Assembly (NCBI GenBank): GCA_900541505.1 | Contig: UQKK01000013.1 | Coordinates: forward strand, 13,669 to 77,668 | From: an uncultured Ruminococcus sp. | GTDB lineage: Bacteria; Bacillota; Clostridia; Lachnospirales; Lachnospiraceae | Reading direction: 5' to 3' | DNA length: 64,000 nt | Shown here: positions 1 through 7,620 of the stretch, one piece after another | Position numbering within the stretch: position 1 is the first letter of the stretch | How the letters are laid out: each line of letters begins with the position of its first letter | Program-made: the position numbers and the translations under genes | The notes under the pieces: model-generated | What the model was told of the DNA's origin: nothing | What the model saw: only the letters and a program-made list of their open reading frames with translations | Database searches by the model: none

Positions 1-215
1 ATCGTCACAAGAGAGAACCCTGTGGTATCAAAATCCCCCAAACCGAAATCGGTAATATCCCATCCCAGCATATTATCTCTGATTTCATCAAATTCGTGCC
101 CTTTTGACTGCCATTCCTCCGGAGTAAACAGACAGAAACGGGGCAGAAAATACTGATATCTCTGAATCATATTTTCAAATTCCTTCAGTGCCTTATTTAT
201 CTCTGATCTCTTCAA
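1..215 (-). CDS. D-lyxose isomerase, N-terminal part (cut by window edge)
   Basis: The minus strand encodes about 71 residues beginning MKRSEINKALKEF, followed by FTPEEW, HEFDEIRDNMLGWDITDFG and a GDFDTTGFSL stretch. This is the characteristic N-terminus of D-lyxose ketol-isomerase (cupin fold), which interconverts D-lyxose and D-xylulose in the cytoplasm. A TTG start at 215 is preceded at 9-bp spacing by a strong AGGAGGTG site (224-231). There is no in-frame ATG nearby. The rest of the gene lies outside the window. It faces a LacI-family gene, which probably regulates it. The family assignment rests on remembered sequence similarity. Confidence 0.8.
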   Translation of the reverse strand, partial: MKRSEINKALKEFENMIQRYQYFLPRFCLFTPEEWQSKGHEFDEIRDNMLGWDITDFGLGDFDTTGFSLVT

Positions 216-456
216 GTTTTTTTCACCTCCTTTGCGTGTATTTTGCGTGTTTTTAACTCGCTTTTGCGTTATATATAACATAATTTATTAATGTCACATA
301 TCCTTGTGTTTGTCAATACTTTTTATAACTTTCGTCATTTCTTTCAATTTTTCATTTAATTATTTGTGGATATATAACAACAACTTTTTGTGTGTTTTTA
401 ACGCAAAGTGTGTTATAATAAAAAAGATTTCTATTAACTAATTGGGAGGCACCATG
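216..456. promoter_or_regulatory. Divergent promoter region with repeated LacI-type operators
   Basis: The gap between the isomerase and the LacI gene carries the 12-mer GTGTTTTTAAC/TGTGTTTTTAAC twice on the plus strand (about 246-257 and 391-402), each followed by TCGC or GCAAAG, plus a further GCGTTA at 265-270. A TATAAT box at 414-419 sits upstream of the regulator. Repeated motifs either side of divergent promoters suggest binding sites for the adjacent LacI regulator. The GGGAGG at 444-449 is the ribosome site of that gene. Confidence 0.5.
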
Positions 457-1509
457 ATGAAGAAAAAAATAACCATTAAAGATATTGCAGAAGAATGTGG
501 CATTTCCATAGGAACTGTAGACAGAGTCATCCATCAAAGAGGACGTTTTTCTAAAGAGACCGGGGAAAAAGTGCGGGCGGCAATCGAACGTTTAGAGTAC
601 ACGCCCATGCACACCCCCGCTAATACTTCCTGGAAGATTGGAGTGAATTATCCTGTTGACTCTTCCCCCTTATCTTTCTGGAAAGATGCAGGCAGCGGCA
701 TACAACAGGCTGCGGCAAATATCAAAAACCGCGGTATCGAAATTGTAGAAGATTGTTCTTCTTCCTACGATCCGCAGCAGCAAATACAGTCTATACACAA
801 TCTTCTGGAACAGAAGGTCGATGCCATCATCACTACCGCATTTGACAGTGATATGCGCACACAAACATATTATCGGGATTTAATACCAGATGAAATTCCT
901 TTTGCCACAGTTGTCAATAAATCCTGGAATAACCGCTGTCTTTTCCATATAGGTCCGGATGACGAAGCAATGGGCGAACTGATGGCAAAACTCATTTCTC
1001 TTTATTGCCCAAAAGCCCCGCAGATTGCCTTGGTTGCACCAAATATCGAGATTGAAGGAACTCATAACCGCATTAAAGGTTTTATCAACAAAGTGCAGAA
1101 AGAACTCCATGAGCTCAATGTACTGCAGATAGCTCCTGTCATCACAAAGACAGTTTCAGATTCTTACACGCAGATAGGGAAAGAGACAAAAAAGCTATTA
1201 GATATGTATGAAAAGCTCGATGCTTTATACGTTACTAACGGGTATGTACAGCCTGTATGCGATGCCATTCAGGAAAGTGGTCGTAATGAGGTACAGGTAT
1301 TCGGTCATGAAGTTTTTGAAAATATGAAATCATATCTGGATGATGGCAGACTCACCGCCACCATCTATCAGAACCCAAAGCAGCAATGGTACAATGCAGT
1401 CATGGCGATGGCTTCCCACTTAGCAGATGGGCAAAGCCCGCCGGAGCTAATCAGCGCCGACTGCCATATCATTACCAGAGAATCTTATCCTCTGGTCGCT
1501 TTAAACTAA
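457..1509 (+). CDS. LacI-family transcriptional regulator, ribose-binding-like effector domain
   Basis: About 350 residues. The N-terminus has the LacI helix-turn-helix (ITIKDIAEECGISIGTVDRVIH), then the hinge and a periplasmic-binding-protein fold resembling the ribose-binding type (QSIHNLLEQKVDAIITT; VFGHE in the second lobe). The ATG at 457 lies 7 bp after GGGAGG (444-449); an ATG at 454 is also possible, while a TTG at 442 would overlap the ribosome site. It is divergent from D-lyxose isomerase, so it probably controls that gene in response to a pentose or related sugar. The ligand cannot be read from sequence. Confidence 0.85.
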   Translation: MKKKITIKDIAEECGISIGTVDRVIHQRGRFSKETGEKVRAAIERLEYTPMHTPANTSWKIGVNYPVDSSPLSFWKDAGSGIQQAAANIKNRGIEIVEDCSSSYDPQQQIQSIHNLLEQKVDAIITTAFDSDMRTQTYYRDLIPDEIPFATVVNKSWNNRCLFHIGPDDEAMGELMAKLISLYCPKAPQIALVAPNIEIEGTHNRIKGFINKVQKELHELNVLQIAPVITKTVSDSYTQIGKETKKLLDMYEKLDALYVTNGYVQPVCDAIQESGRNEVQVFGHEVFENMKSYLDDGRLTATIYQNPKQQWYNAVMAMASHLADGQSPPELISADCHIITRESYPLVALN

Positions 1510-1522
1510 GCAGAAAACCCTA

Positions 1523-1640
1523 GGCGACTATGCCGAGTACATCCACCGGGTACGGCGCTATGCTAAGGAAGAACCTCTTTTTCAGTTACATAAATATGGG
1601 GAATTGCGCGAATACGCACAATTCCCCAAAACAAAACTCT
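1523..1640 (+). pseudogene. Possible remnant of an Rpn/PD-(D/E)XK transposase-like gene
   Basis: Directly after the LacI stop an open stretch without a start reads GDYAEYIHRVRRYAKEEPL and continues out of register. This resembles a segment near the C-terminus of Rpn-family recombination-promoting nucleases. No other part of such a gene is visible. The match is short and made from memory, so confidence is low. Confidence 0.25.
1598..1627. terminator. Hairpin between convergent lacI and sugar kinase genes
   Basis: GGGGAATTG (1598-1606) pairs exactly with CAATTCCCC (1619-1627) around a 12-nt loop, between two convergent genes. There is no good T-run on either side, so terminator function is only likely from position. 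Confidence 0.5.
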
Positions 1641-1718
1641 CCCCGAAACTGTGATGTACCCTGCCTTTTGCAGGTCCCCATCAAAGTTCACGGAACATTC
1701 CATATTTTTCCACAAGGC

Positions 1719-2741
1719 TTATCTCGCCATCTCAAGCTGCGGTCCCACCGCCTTATGTGCTTCTATCACTGTCTCAATCTCATGCAAATCGGAGGACGGC
1801 AAGTCTCCCGGAATGGTATTTTTCACCGCGCTCGTGGCATTGCCGATTTCCAATGCCCGCTGGCAGTCATCCGGCTGGGAAAGCAATCCGTAAAGGACAC
1901 CGGACACATAGGCATCGCCGCTTCCAATTCTGTCCACGACCTCGATATTGCGGTACGGTTCTTCCTCATAGAAGGTGTCCGTATGTGCCGCATAGATGAC
2001 AGAACCGAAAGTATGTACCTTCGGACTGTGCACAACGCGCTGTGTGGACGCCACAATGGAGATAGGATATTCCTGCGTGAAGCTCTTCATAATGGATTTC
2101 GCATCTCCTTCTTTTAAGAAGGTCAGGCGCGCCGTGTCCTCGGAACAGAAAAAGATATCCACATAGGGCAGTATTTTCTCGATACATTCCCTTGCTTCAT
2201 CTCCGCTCCACAGATTCCCCCGGAAATTCACGTCAAAGGAAATGAGCGTGCCTTTTTCTTTAAAACGCTTCATCATCTCGATTGCCGTCTCCCGGCACTG
2301 CGGGCTTAACGCCAGTGTGATGCCGCTGGTATGGAAGCAGCGGGCGGAGGCAAAGAGCTCCTCCGGGAAATCCGAAATCTTTATTTTATTCACAGAGGTA
2401 TGCATACGGTCGTACACGATTCCCGGCTTTCTCGGATAGGCGCCGTTCTCATAATAGTACACGCCAAGGCGCGCATCGCGGGAATCATCATAGACCAGGT
2501 AATCATCGCTGACACCGCAGAAACGAATCCGGTTCTTCGCGTAAGTCCCGATATCATTGGCTGGAAGCTTGGAAATGATACCGGTTCTAAGACCTAAAAG
2601 TGACACACCAGATACCACATTTAACTCCGCGCCTCCGACCTGCTTCTGCAGTGTCTCCCCGCGCACGAGACGCTCATCTGTAGGCGGTGACAGGCGCAGA
2701 AGGACTTCCCCCAGTGCTAAAAGGTCAAATGATTTACTCAT
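1719..2741 (-). CDS. PfkB-family sugar kinase, probable 2-keto-3-deoxygluconate kinase (first copy)
   Basis: A ribokinase/PfkB-fold kinase of 340 residues. It shows the N-terminal LALGEVLLRLSPP strand, the GGAELNVVSGVSLLG sugar-binding region and the C-terminal GSGDAYVSG motif carrying the catalytic Asp. The ATG at 2741 follows GGAGG at good spacing, better than the TTG six bases upstream. It lies downstream of a second KdgK-like kinase and Eda, separated by about 110 bp. It is markedly divergent from that kinase, so it may phosphorylate a related keto-deoxy sugar acid (for example 2-keto-3-deoxygalactonate) instead of KDG. The PfkB family is certain; the substrate is inferred from context. 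Confidence 0.75.
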   Translation of the reverse strand: MSKSFDLLALGEVLLRLSPPTDERLVRGETLQKQVGGAELNVVSGVSLLGLRTGIISKLPANDIGTYAKNRIRFCGVSDDYLVYDDSRDARLGVYYYENGAYPRKPGIVYDRMHTSVNKIKISDFPEELFASARCFHTSGITLALSPQCRETAIEMMKRFKEKGTLISFDVNFRGNLWSGDEARECIEKILPYVDIFFCSEDTARLTFLKEGDAKSIMKSFTQEYPISIVASTQRVVHSPKVHTFGSVIYAAHTDTFYEEEPYRNIEVVDRIGSGDAYVSGVLYGLLSQPDDCQRALEIGNATSAVKNTIPGDLPSSDLHEIETVIEAHKAVGPQLEMAR

Positions 2742-2852
2742 ACTCAAATACCTCCGTATATTAGTAGAGATGCTGCATGGCAGACAGCATCTCTTTTGGC
2801 TTAATCTATATATTTTTTAATGGGTTTGCAAAAAGGTCATATTTTTCAAAAA

Positions 2853-3878
2853 CTATCTCTGTACACGTCCGGAAGCATCTCCGCCTGCCAGCTTGAGAAC
2901 CTCATCCATGGATACCATGTTGAAGTCTCCTTCGATAGAATGTTTCAGGCAGGAAGCCGCAACTGCGAACTCGATGGTAGCCTGAGAATCGTATCCGTTT
3001 AAGGAAGCGCAGATTAATCCGCCGCCGAAGCTGTCGCCGCCGCCTACACGGTCAACGATGTGCATTTTGTATTTCTTGCTGAAGTAGAAGTCATTTCCAT
3101 CATACAGCATTGCAGACCAGTTATTGTCATTTGCGGACAGGGACTCACGCAGTGTGATTGCCACTTTGGAGAATCCGAAACGGTCAGCTAACTGTTTCGC
3201 TACATCTTTGTAACCTTCGTGGTTTACTTCACCCTTTGTTACGTCTGTATCTGCCGCTTTGATTCCGAATACGTCAGCCGCATCCTCTTCGTTTGCGATG
3301 CAGACATCTACATACTGGCACAGTTCGCCCATAACCTGACCTGCTTTTTCTTTGGACCACAGTTTGTTTCTGTAGTTTAAGTCACAGGAAATCGTAACGC
3401 CTGCTTCTTTTGCAGCCTTGCATGCCTCCAGGCAGATGGCTGCCACTTCGTCATTGAGCGCCGGTGTGATTCCTGTGAAATGGAACCAGTCAGCGCCGTC
3501 AAAGATTTCTTTCCAATCGAAGTCGGAAGCGCTTGCTGTAGCGATAGAAGAATTAGCACGGTCATAGATAACCTTGGACGGACGCTGTGAAGCACCTTTC
3601 TCCAGGAAGTAGATACCTACTCTGTCTCCGCCGCGCGCGATGTGGGAAGTATCCACACCATATTTTCTCAAAGAATTAACTGCTGCCTGTCCGATTTCGT
3701 GTTTCGGAAGCTTTGTAACAAATCTTGCGTCAAATCCATAATTAGCCAGGGAAACTGCTACGTTTGCCTCTCCCCCGCCGTAAGTAGCGCCGAAGGTGTC
3801 CGCCTGTACAAAACGGTAATATCCTTCCGGAGCCAGTCTCAACATAATCTCACCAAATGTAATTACTTTCTTTGCCAT
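2853..3878 (-). CDS. kdgK: 2-keto-3-deoxygluconate kinase
   Basis: A PfkB-family kinase of 341 residues with ITFGEIMLRLAP at the start, the substrate loop YGGGEANVAVSLANYG and a GGGDSFGGG anion-hole/catalytic motif. It converts KDG, the product of UxaA and UxuA, to KDPG. It begins one base after the Eda stop codon, so the two are almost certainly co-transcribed and translated in coupling. The start has an AGAGGG site 7 bp upstream. The Eda neighbour makes this the stronger KdgK candidate of the pair. Confidence 0.87.
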   Translation of the reverse strand: MAKKVITFGEIMLRLAPEGYYRFVQADTFGATYGGGEANVAVSLANYGFDARFVTKLPKHEIGQAAVNSLRKYGVDTSHIARGGDRVGIYFLEKGASQRPSKVIYDRANSSIATASASDFDWKEIFDGADWFHFTGITPALNDEVAAICLEACKAAKEAGVTISCDLNYRNKLWSKEKAGQVMGELCQYVDVCIANEEDAADVFGIKAADTDVTKGEVNHEGYKDVAKQLADRFGFSKVAITLRESLSANDNNWSAMLYDGNDFYFSKKYKMHIVDRVGGGDSFGGGLICASLNGYDSQATIEFAVAASCLKHSIEGDFNMVSMDEVLKLAGGDASGRVQR

Positions 3879-3879
3879 C

Positions 3880-4521
3880 TTATTTCCCTCTGCTTTCTTT
3901 TACAATCTCAACTGCTTCTTTTACGAGTTCTCTGATTTTGTCAAACTCTCCTGCTTTCACAAGGTCACCTTTTACCATCCAGCTTCCGCCGCATGCGTGA
4001 ATCTTGTCATATGCCAGATAATCTCTGACGTTCTTCGCGTTGATTCCGCCTGTCGGCATGAATTTCATTCCTACGTAAGGAGCCGCGATTGCCTTGATGT
4101 AAGCCAGTCCGCCTGCCTGCTCTGCCGGGAAGAATTTCACAACCTCCAGCCCATTCTCCAGAGCCTGCTCCACATCACTCGGATTTGCACATCCCGGTGT
4201 GATAGGAATATTTTTCTCTACACAATATTTTACAACCTTCGGATTCAGTCCGGGGCTTACGATGAACTTCGCTCCTGCTGCAACCGCGCGGTCAACCTGC
4301 TCTGTTGTCAGTACGGTACCTGCCCCTACCAGCATGTTCGGGAACTTCTCTGCCATAATCTTAATAGACTCTTCAGCGGCATCTGTACGGAATGTCACTT
4401 CCGCACACGGCAGTCCGCCGTCACAAAGTGCCTGTGCCAAAGGCTCTGCGTCCTTGGCGTCATTCAGAACAACGACCGGTACAATCCCGATTTCTCCGAT
4501 TTGTTTTAATACTTCGTTCAT
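3880..4521 (-). CDS. eda: KDPG/KHG aldolase
   Basis: 213 residues, the usual size for class I KDPG aldolase. Motifs seen are EVTFRTDAAEESI, the GAGTVLT strand, KFIVSPGLNP (Schiff-base region) and VVKFFPAEQAGG. It cleaves KDPG to pyruvate and glyceraldehyde 3-phosphate, and 4-hydroxy-2-oxoglutarate to pyruvate and glyoxylate. ATG 4521 has GGAG at 7 bp; the ATG at 4527 would be too close to the site. It is first gene of an eda-kdgK(-kdgK2) operon controlled from a region with KdgR-like palindromes. The 4-hydroxy-2-oxoglutarate activity would also fit hydroxyproline breakdown encoded further along. Confidence 0.93.
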   Translation of the reverse strand: MNEVLKQIGEIGIVPVVVLNDAKDAEPLAQALCDGGLPCAEVTFRTDAAEESIKIMAEKFPNMLVGAGTVLTTEQVDRAVAAGAKFIVSPGLNPKVVKYCVEKNIPITPGCANPSDVEQALENGLEVVKFFPAEQAGGLAYIKAIAAPYVGMKFMPTGGINAKNVRDYLAYDKIHACGGSWMVKGDLVKAGEFDKIRELVKEAVEIVKESRGK

Positions 4522-4541
4522 TTTCATTCTCCTTCAATGTG

Positions 4542-4556
4542 TTTCATAATATGAAA
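4542..4556. promoter_or_regulatory. KdgR-like palindromic operator upstream of eda
   Basis: TTTCATAATATGAAA is a perfect 15-bp palindrome, 21 bp upstream of the eda start. It resembles the TTTCA/TGAAA operators bound by KdgR-type IclR regulators, and an IclR gene lies 270 bp away. A weaker relative, TGTTCCACGATGTGATACA, follows at about 4560-4578. Confidence 0.6.
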
Positions 4557-4698
4557 ATATGTTCCACGATGTGATACATCTTACTTACTAGTATACTCGC
4601 CGGGGCAGAAAAGTCAAGTATGAAAAATGCTTAAAATATAGGTATTTTATTTGTGAAAAATCTACAGTTGCACAGTCATGCAAATTGTGTTAAAATTT

Positions 4699-4715
4699 GT
4701 TCCATATTATGAAAC
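4699..4715. promoter_or_regulatory. KdgR-like palindromic operator upstream of the IclR gene
   Basis: GTTCCATATTATGAAAC is palindromic with one mismatched arm position and shares CATA-TATGAAA with the operator at 4542-4556. The two sites bracket the divergent promoters, which suggests joint control and autoregulation by the IclR product. Confidence 0.55.
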
Positions 4716-4749
4716 ATATATATCAGCAGAGCTAACCCGAATCGCGCGC

Positions 4750-4771
4750 CAAGACTCGCAAGCGAGTCTTG
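4750..4771. repeat. Perfect 10-bp inverted repeat in IclR leader
   Basis: CAAGACTCGC and GCGAGTCTTG are perfectly complementary, separated by AA, in the untranslated leader of the IclR gene. There is no T-run. A diverged relative (GCGCAAAACTCGC...GAGCCTTGAATC) occurs at about 33,868-33,900, so this may be a small dispersed element. Confidence 0.5.
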
Positions 4772-4823
4772 AATTCCGTGTGCAGAACATGCGGGCGAAT
4801 CTTGAAATTACAGGAGTGTTTAT

Positions 4824-5585
4824 ATGGAAGATAAAAATCCCATCCAGGTGGCAGGCAGGCTCTTTAAGACACTGGAGCTTTTAGCGGACAACGGACCCAT
4901 GGGGCTCATGGAAATCAGCGCCTGCCTTCAATTGAATAAAAGCACCGTTCACCGGGTGTTAAATTCCCTTATCTATATGGGGTACGCAAAACAGAACGAG
5001 GAGAACGGAAAATACGAGCCTTCCTTCAAGGTCGTGGACATTGCCAATAAAATCATGAGCAAGGTGGACATTGTGAATCTGGTGCGTCCCCATTTGCGCA
5101 GACTCATGGAGACAACAAAAGAGACCGTCCATTTCGTGGAACGGGACGGCACAGACGCGGTGTATATCGACAAAGTGGAATCTTACTCAAACGGAATCCA
5201 GATGGTATCCCGCATCGGAAGCCGCATCCCCTTATACTGCTCCGGTGTGGGCAAGGCAATCGCCGCCCAGCTTCCCGAAGAGAAAGTGCGGGAAATATGG
5301 GAGAGGAGCTCCATCGTGCGCATGACACCCTACACCATCACCGACTACGACCAGTTTTTAGAGAGCCTGGCGGAAATCCGCAGAAGGGGCTACGCTTTGG
5401 ACAACGAGGAAAATGAGACCGGCGTGCGCTGCATCGCCGCGGGCTTAAAAGACCATGCAGGAAAGACCCGCTATGCGTTCAGCATCTCCGCTCCGGTAAA
5501 CCGCATGGACAATGACCGTATCCTGGAATTGTCCCACTATATCCTGGAAACAAAAGCACAGATGGAAAGTGAGCTGCGCCCATGA
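4824..5585 (+). CDS. IclR-family regulator, KdgR-like
   Basis: 253 residues. The N-terminal winged helix (MGLMEISACLQLNKSTVHRVLNSL) is followed by an IclR effector domain (TVHFVERDGTDAVYIDKVES; SRIPLYCSGVGKAIAAQL; DNEENETGVRCIAAGL). KdgR of this family senses KDG and represses pectin and uronate genes. Divergence from eda/kdgK, the palindromic operators between them and the hexuronate genes further along all support that role. The start follows AGGAG. The next gene overlaps its stop by 4 bp. Confidence 0.85.
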   Translation: MEDKNPIQVAGRLFKTLELLADNGPMGLMEISACLQLNKSTVHRVLNSLIYMGYAKQNEENGKYEPSFKVVDIANKIMSKVDIVNLVRPHLRRLMETTKETVHFVERDGTDAVYIDKVESYSNGIQMVSRIGSRIPLYCSGVGKAIAAQLPEEKVREIWERSSIVRMTPYTITDYDQFLESLAEIRRRGYALDNEENETGVRCIAAGLKDHAGKTRYAFSISAPVNRMDNDRILELSHYILETKAQMESELRP

Positions 5586-6469
5586 AAAAGAACCTGCAGA
5601 CGACATTCAGCACAAGACAGTACATGCTGTCCAAGGATTTTGAAATCTATTATTACAGCGACCGCAAGCTCTCCAAGGTGGAAAACCACTCCCACTCCTA
5701 CTACGAGTTCTATCTCTTTCTGGAGGGGGATGTGACAATGATGATAGATGACACCGCCTTTCCTCTGAAAAAGGGTGATGTGGTCTTAATCCCTCCCAGG
5801 GTCCACCACTATGCCATCATCAAGAACCACGAGCAGCCTTACCGCCGTTTTGTGTTCTGGATTAGTGTGGACTACTGCAACCGCCTGATAGAGCTCTCCC
5901 CGGACTACGGCTACATCATGCAGCGCGCACAGGTACACAAACGCTATATCTTCCACAATGATGTTATCGCTTTCAACGCGCTCCAGAGCAAGGTCTTCCG
6001 CCTCATCGAGGAAATACACTCCAACCGTTTCGGACACGCCGCGCAGGTCTCTGTCTGTGTCAACGATTTACTGCTCCTTTTAAACCGCCAGGCACACGAA
6101 CTGGAAAACCCGAAAGAGGCGAAAGAGGGTCTTAGCCTCTACCAGAACCTGCTTTACTACATCGAGGACCATCTGGAGGAAGATTTGACTCTCGAGAAGC
6201 TCGCCGCCGCCTTTTATGTGAGCAAGTATCACATCGCCCACGTTTTCAAGGACAGCACCGGGCTCTCCGTCCATCAGTATATTATGAAAAAGCGTCTCTT
6301 TGCCTGCAAAAACGCCATCCCGGACTGTGAAAACATTTCCGATGTGTACCTGCAGTTTGGATTTAAAGACTACTCCAGTTTTTACCGGGCATTCAAAAAA
6401 GAGTTTGGGATTTCTCCCAAAGAATATAAGAGTCAGTGTACAAACACTCCGTTAACCCCAGCAAATTAA
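5582..6469 (+). CDS. AraC-family regulator with N-terminal cupin
   Basis: 295 residues. An N-terminal cupin (NHSHSYYEFYLFLEGDVTMMI, GDVVLIPPRVHHYAI) precedes a C-terminal double helix-turn-helix (YVSKYHIAHVFKDSTGLSVHQYIMKKRL; FGFKDYSSFYRAFKKEFGISPKEY). The start ATG overlaps the IclR stop (ATGA), so the two regulators are translationally coupled. It probably integrates a sugar signal with the IclR protein for the uronate genes, but no specific target is visible. Confidence 0.83.
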   Translation: MKKNLQTTFSTRQYMLSKDFEIYYYSDRKLSKVENHSHSYYEFYLFLEGDVTMMIDDTAFPLKKGDVVLIPPRVHHYAIIKNHEQPYRRFVFWISVDYCNRLIELSPDYGYIMQRAQVHKRYIFHNDVIAFNALQSKVFRLIEEIHSNRFGHAAQVSVCVNDLLLLLNRQAHELENPKEAKEGLSLYQNLLYYIEDHLEEDLTLEKLAAAFYVSKYHIAHVFKDSTGLSVHQYIMKKRLFACKNAIPDCENISDVYLQFGFKDYSSFYRAFKKEFGISPKEYKSQCTNTPLTPAN

Positions 6470-6484
6470 AAAACATTTTTGCAT

Positions 6485-6538
6485 GAAAAGAAGGGGACTG
6501 CCTGGAAAGACAGCCCTCTTTTCATTTGTTTTTTTCTG
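6485..6538 (+). terminator. Intrinsic terminator after the regulator pair
   Basis: A GAAAAGAAGGG...CTG stem pairs with CAG...CCCTCTTTTC, followed by ATTTGTTTTTTT. It also separates the convergent proline-racemase-family gene. Confidence 0.8.
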
Positions 6539-6539
6539 T

Positions 6540-7592
6540 TTATGCCCAGATATCATTTACCGTAAAACCTTCTGTCAGCGGGTCTGTCGGGTCAAGCACA
6601 AAAGTATTGTACCCGTAAATCCAGGACTGCCCGGTCACTTCCGGAACAACGGCATCATACTCGCCAATCTTTGTCTCTTCTACAAGTTCCCCTGTATATA
6701 TGATTCCAAGGATTCCTTCGTGGCGGAATTTCTGATGGAGCGGAAGCTGTCCTTTTGCATGGAGCACCGCCATCTTTGCACAAGTTCCGGTTCCGCATGG
6801 ACACCTATCCAGCGCCGCCTTCCATGTAGCAGGGTTGTCCAAATCTACAAAACCACTTCCCACACGCACGGAATTTTTCCAGTCCGCATTGGGATTGTCC
6901 GTAGGTCCGGATAATTCTACATTTGTAATTCCAATTCCCGGATAGTCCGGGTGCGCAACCGGAAGCTGCTCCTGTGCTGCTCCCAGTATCAGGGATGTAA
7001 CACGGGCGATTTCCCCGCCATGCTCCGGAATCAATTCCAGCCCTTTGAACTGGCGTACATCTGCAATCACATAGAACATACCTCCCCAAGCGACATCCAC
7101 TGTAACCTTTCCGAGATGCGGCACGTCGATTTCTTTATCCAGATATACCGCGAAGGAAGGAACGTTCTTAAATGTAACTCCTGTCACTTTTCCGTTGTGG
7201 CACTCTGCCCGTATTCCAATCAACCCTGCCGGAGCTTCTAACATAAATTCCGTCACTGGTTCCTGCATGGGAATCATACCTGTCTCCAGAAGTACTGTCG
7301 CCACAGATATGGTATTTCCACCTGACATCACCGGATATTCCACCTGCTCCATAATAATATACCCCGCCTTTGCCTCAGGATGTTTCGGCGGCACGAGCAG
7401 GTTACAGCACATCGGCGGATACCCCCTTGGTTCACGAAGCAATAACTTTCTCACCTGGTCATCGTTTTTCTCCATCCATTTCATCTGTTCATACACACTG
7501 TCACCCGGAATATTCGGTACTCCGCTGGTGACAACCCGCATAGGTTCTCCCGAATGGGTCTCCACTGCTGTAAATGTTCTTTTGAAGCTCAT
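6540..7592 (-). CDS. Proline racemase/hydroxyproline epimerase family, Ser/Cys active site
   Basis: 350 residues, typical of the family. The second catalytic motif DRCPCGTGTCAKMA (Cys266) is intact. The first, normally Cys-Gly-His, reads PVMSGGNT, so position 90 is Ser and the His is Gly. Ser/Cys members act as hydroxyproline 2-epimerases or trans-3-hydroxy-L-proline dehydratases, not as proline racemases, according to studies of this superfamily. RGYPPMCCNLLVPP near residue 57-68 is the usual N-terminal signature. A BCCT transporter gene precedes it in the same orientation and aconitase X lies in the same locus, favouring a hydroxyproline substrate. The exact reaction is not settled by sequence. 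Confidence 0.8.
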   Translation of the reverse strand: MSFKRTFTAVETHSGEPMRVVTSGVPNIPGDSVYEQMKWMEKNDDQVRKLLLREPRGYPPMCCNLLVPPKHPEAKAGYIIMEQVEYPVMSGGNTISVATVLLETGMIPMQEPVTEFMLEAPAGLIGIRAECHNGKVTGVTFKNVPSFAVYLDKEIDVPHLGKVTVDVAWGGMFYVIADVRQFKGLELIPEHGGEIARVTSLILGAAQEQLPVAHPDYPGIGITNVELSGPTDNPNADWKNSVRVGSGFVDLDNPATWKAALDRCPCGTGTCAKMAVLHAKGQLPLHQKFRHEGILGIIYTGELVEETKIGEYDAVVPEVTGQSWIYGYNTFVLDPTDPLTEGFTVNDIWA

Positions 7593-7620
7593 TTTTAACT
7601 TCCTCCTTTATATTAAATAT

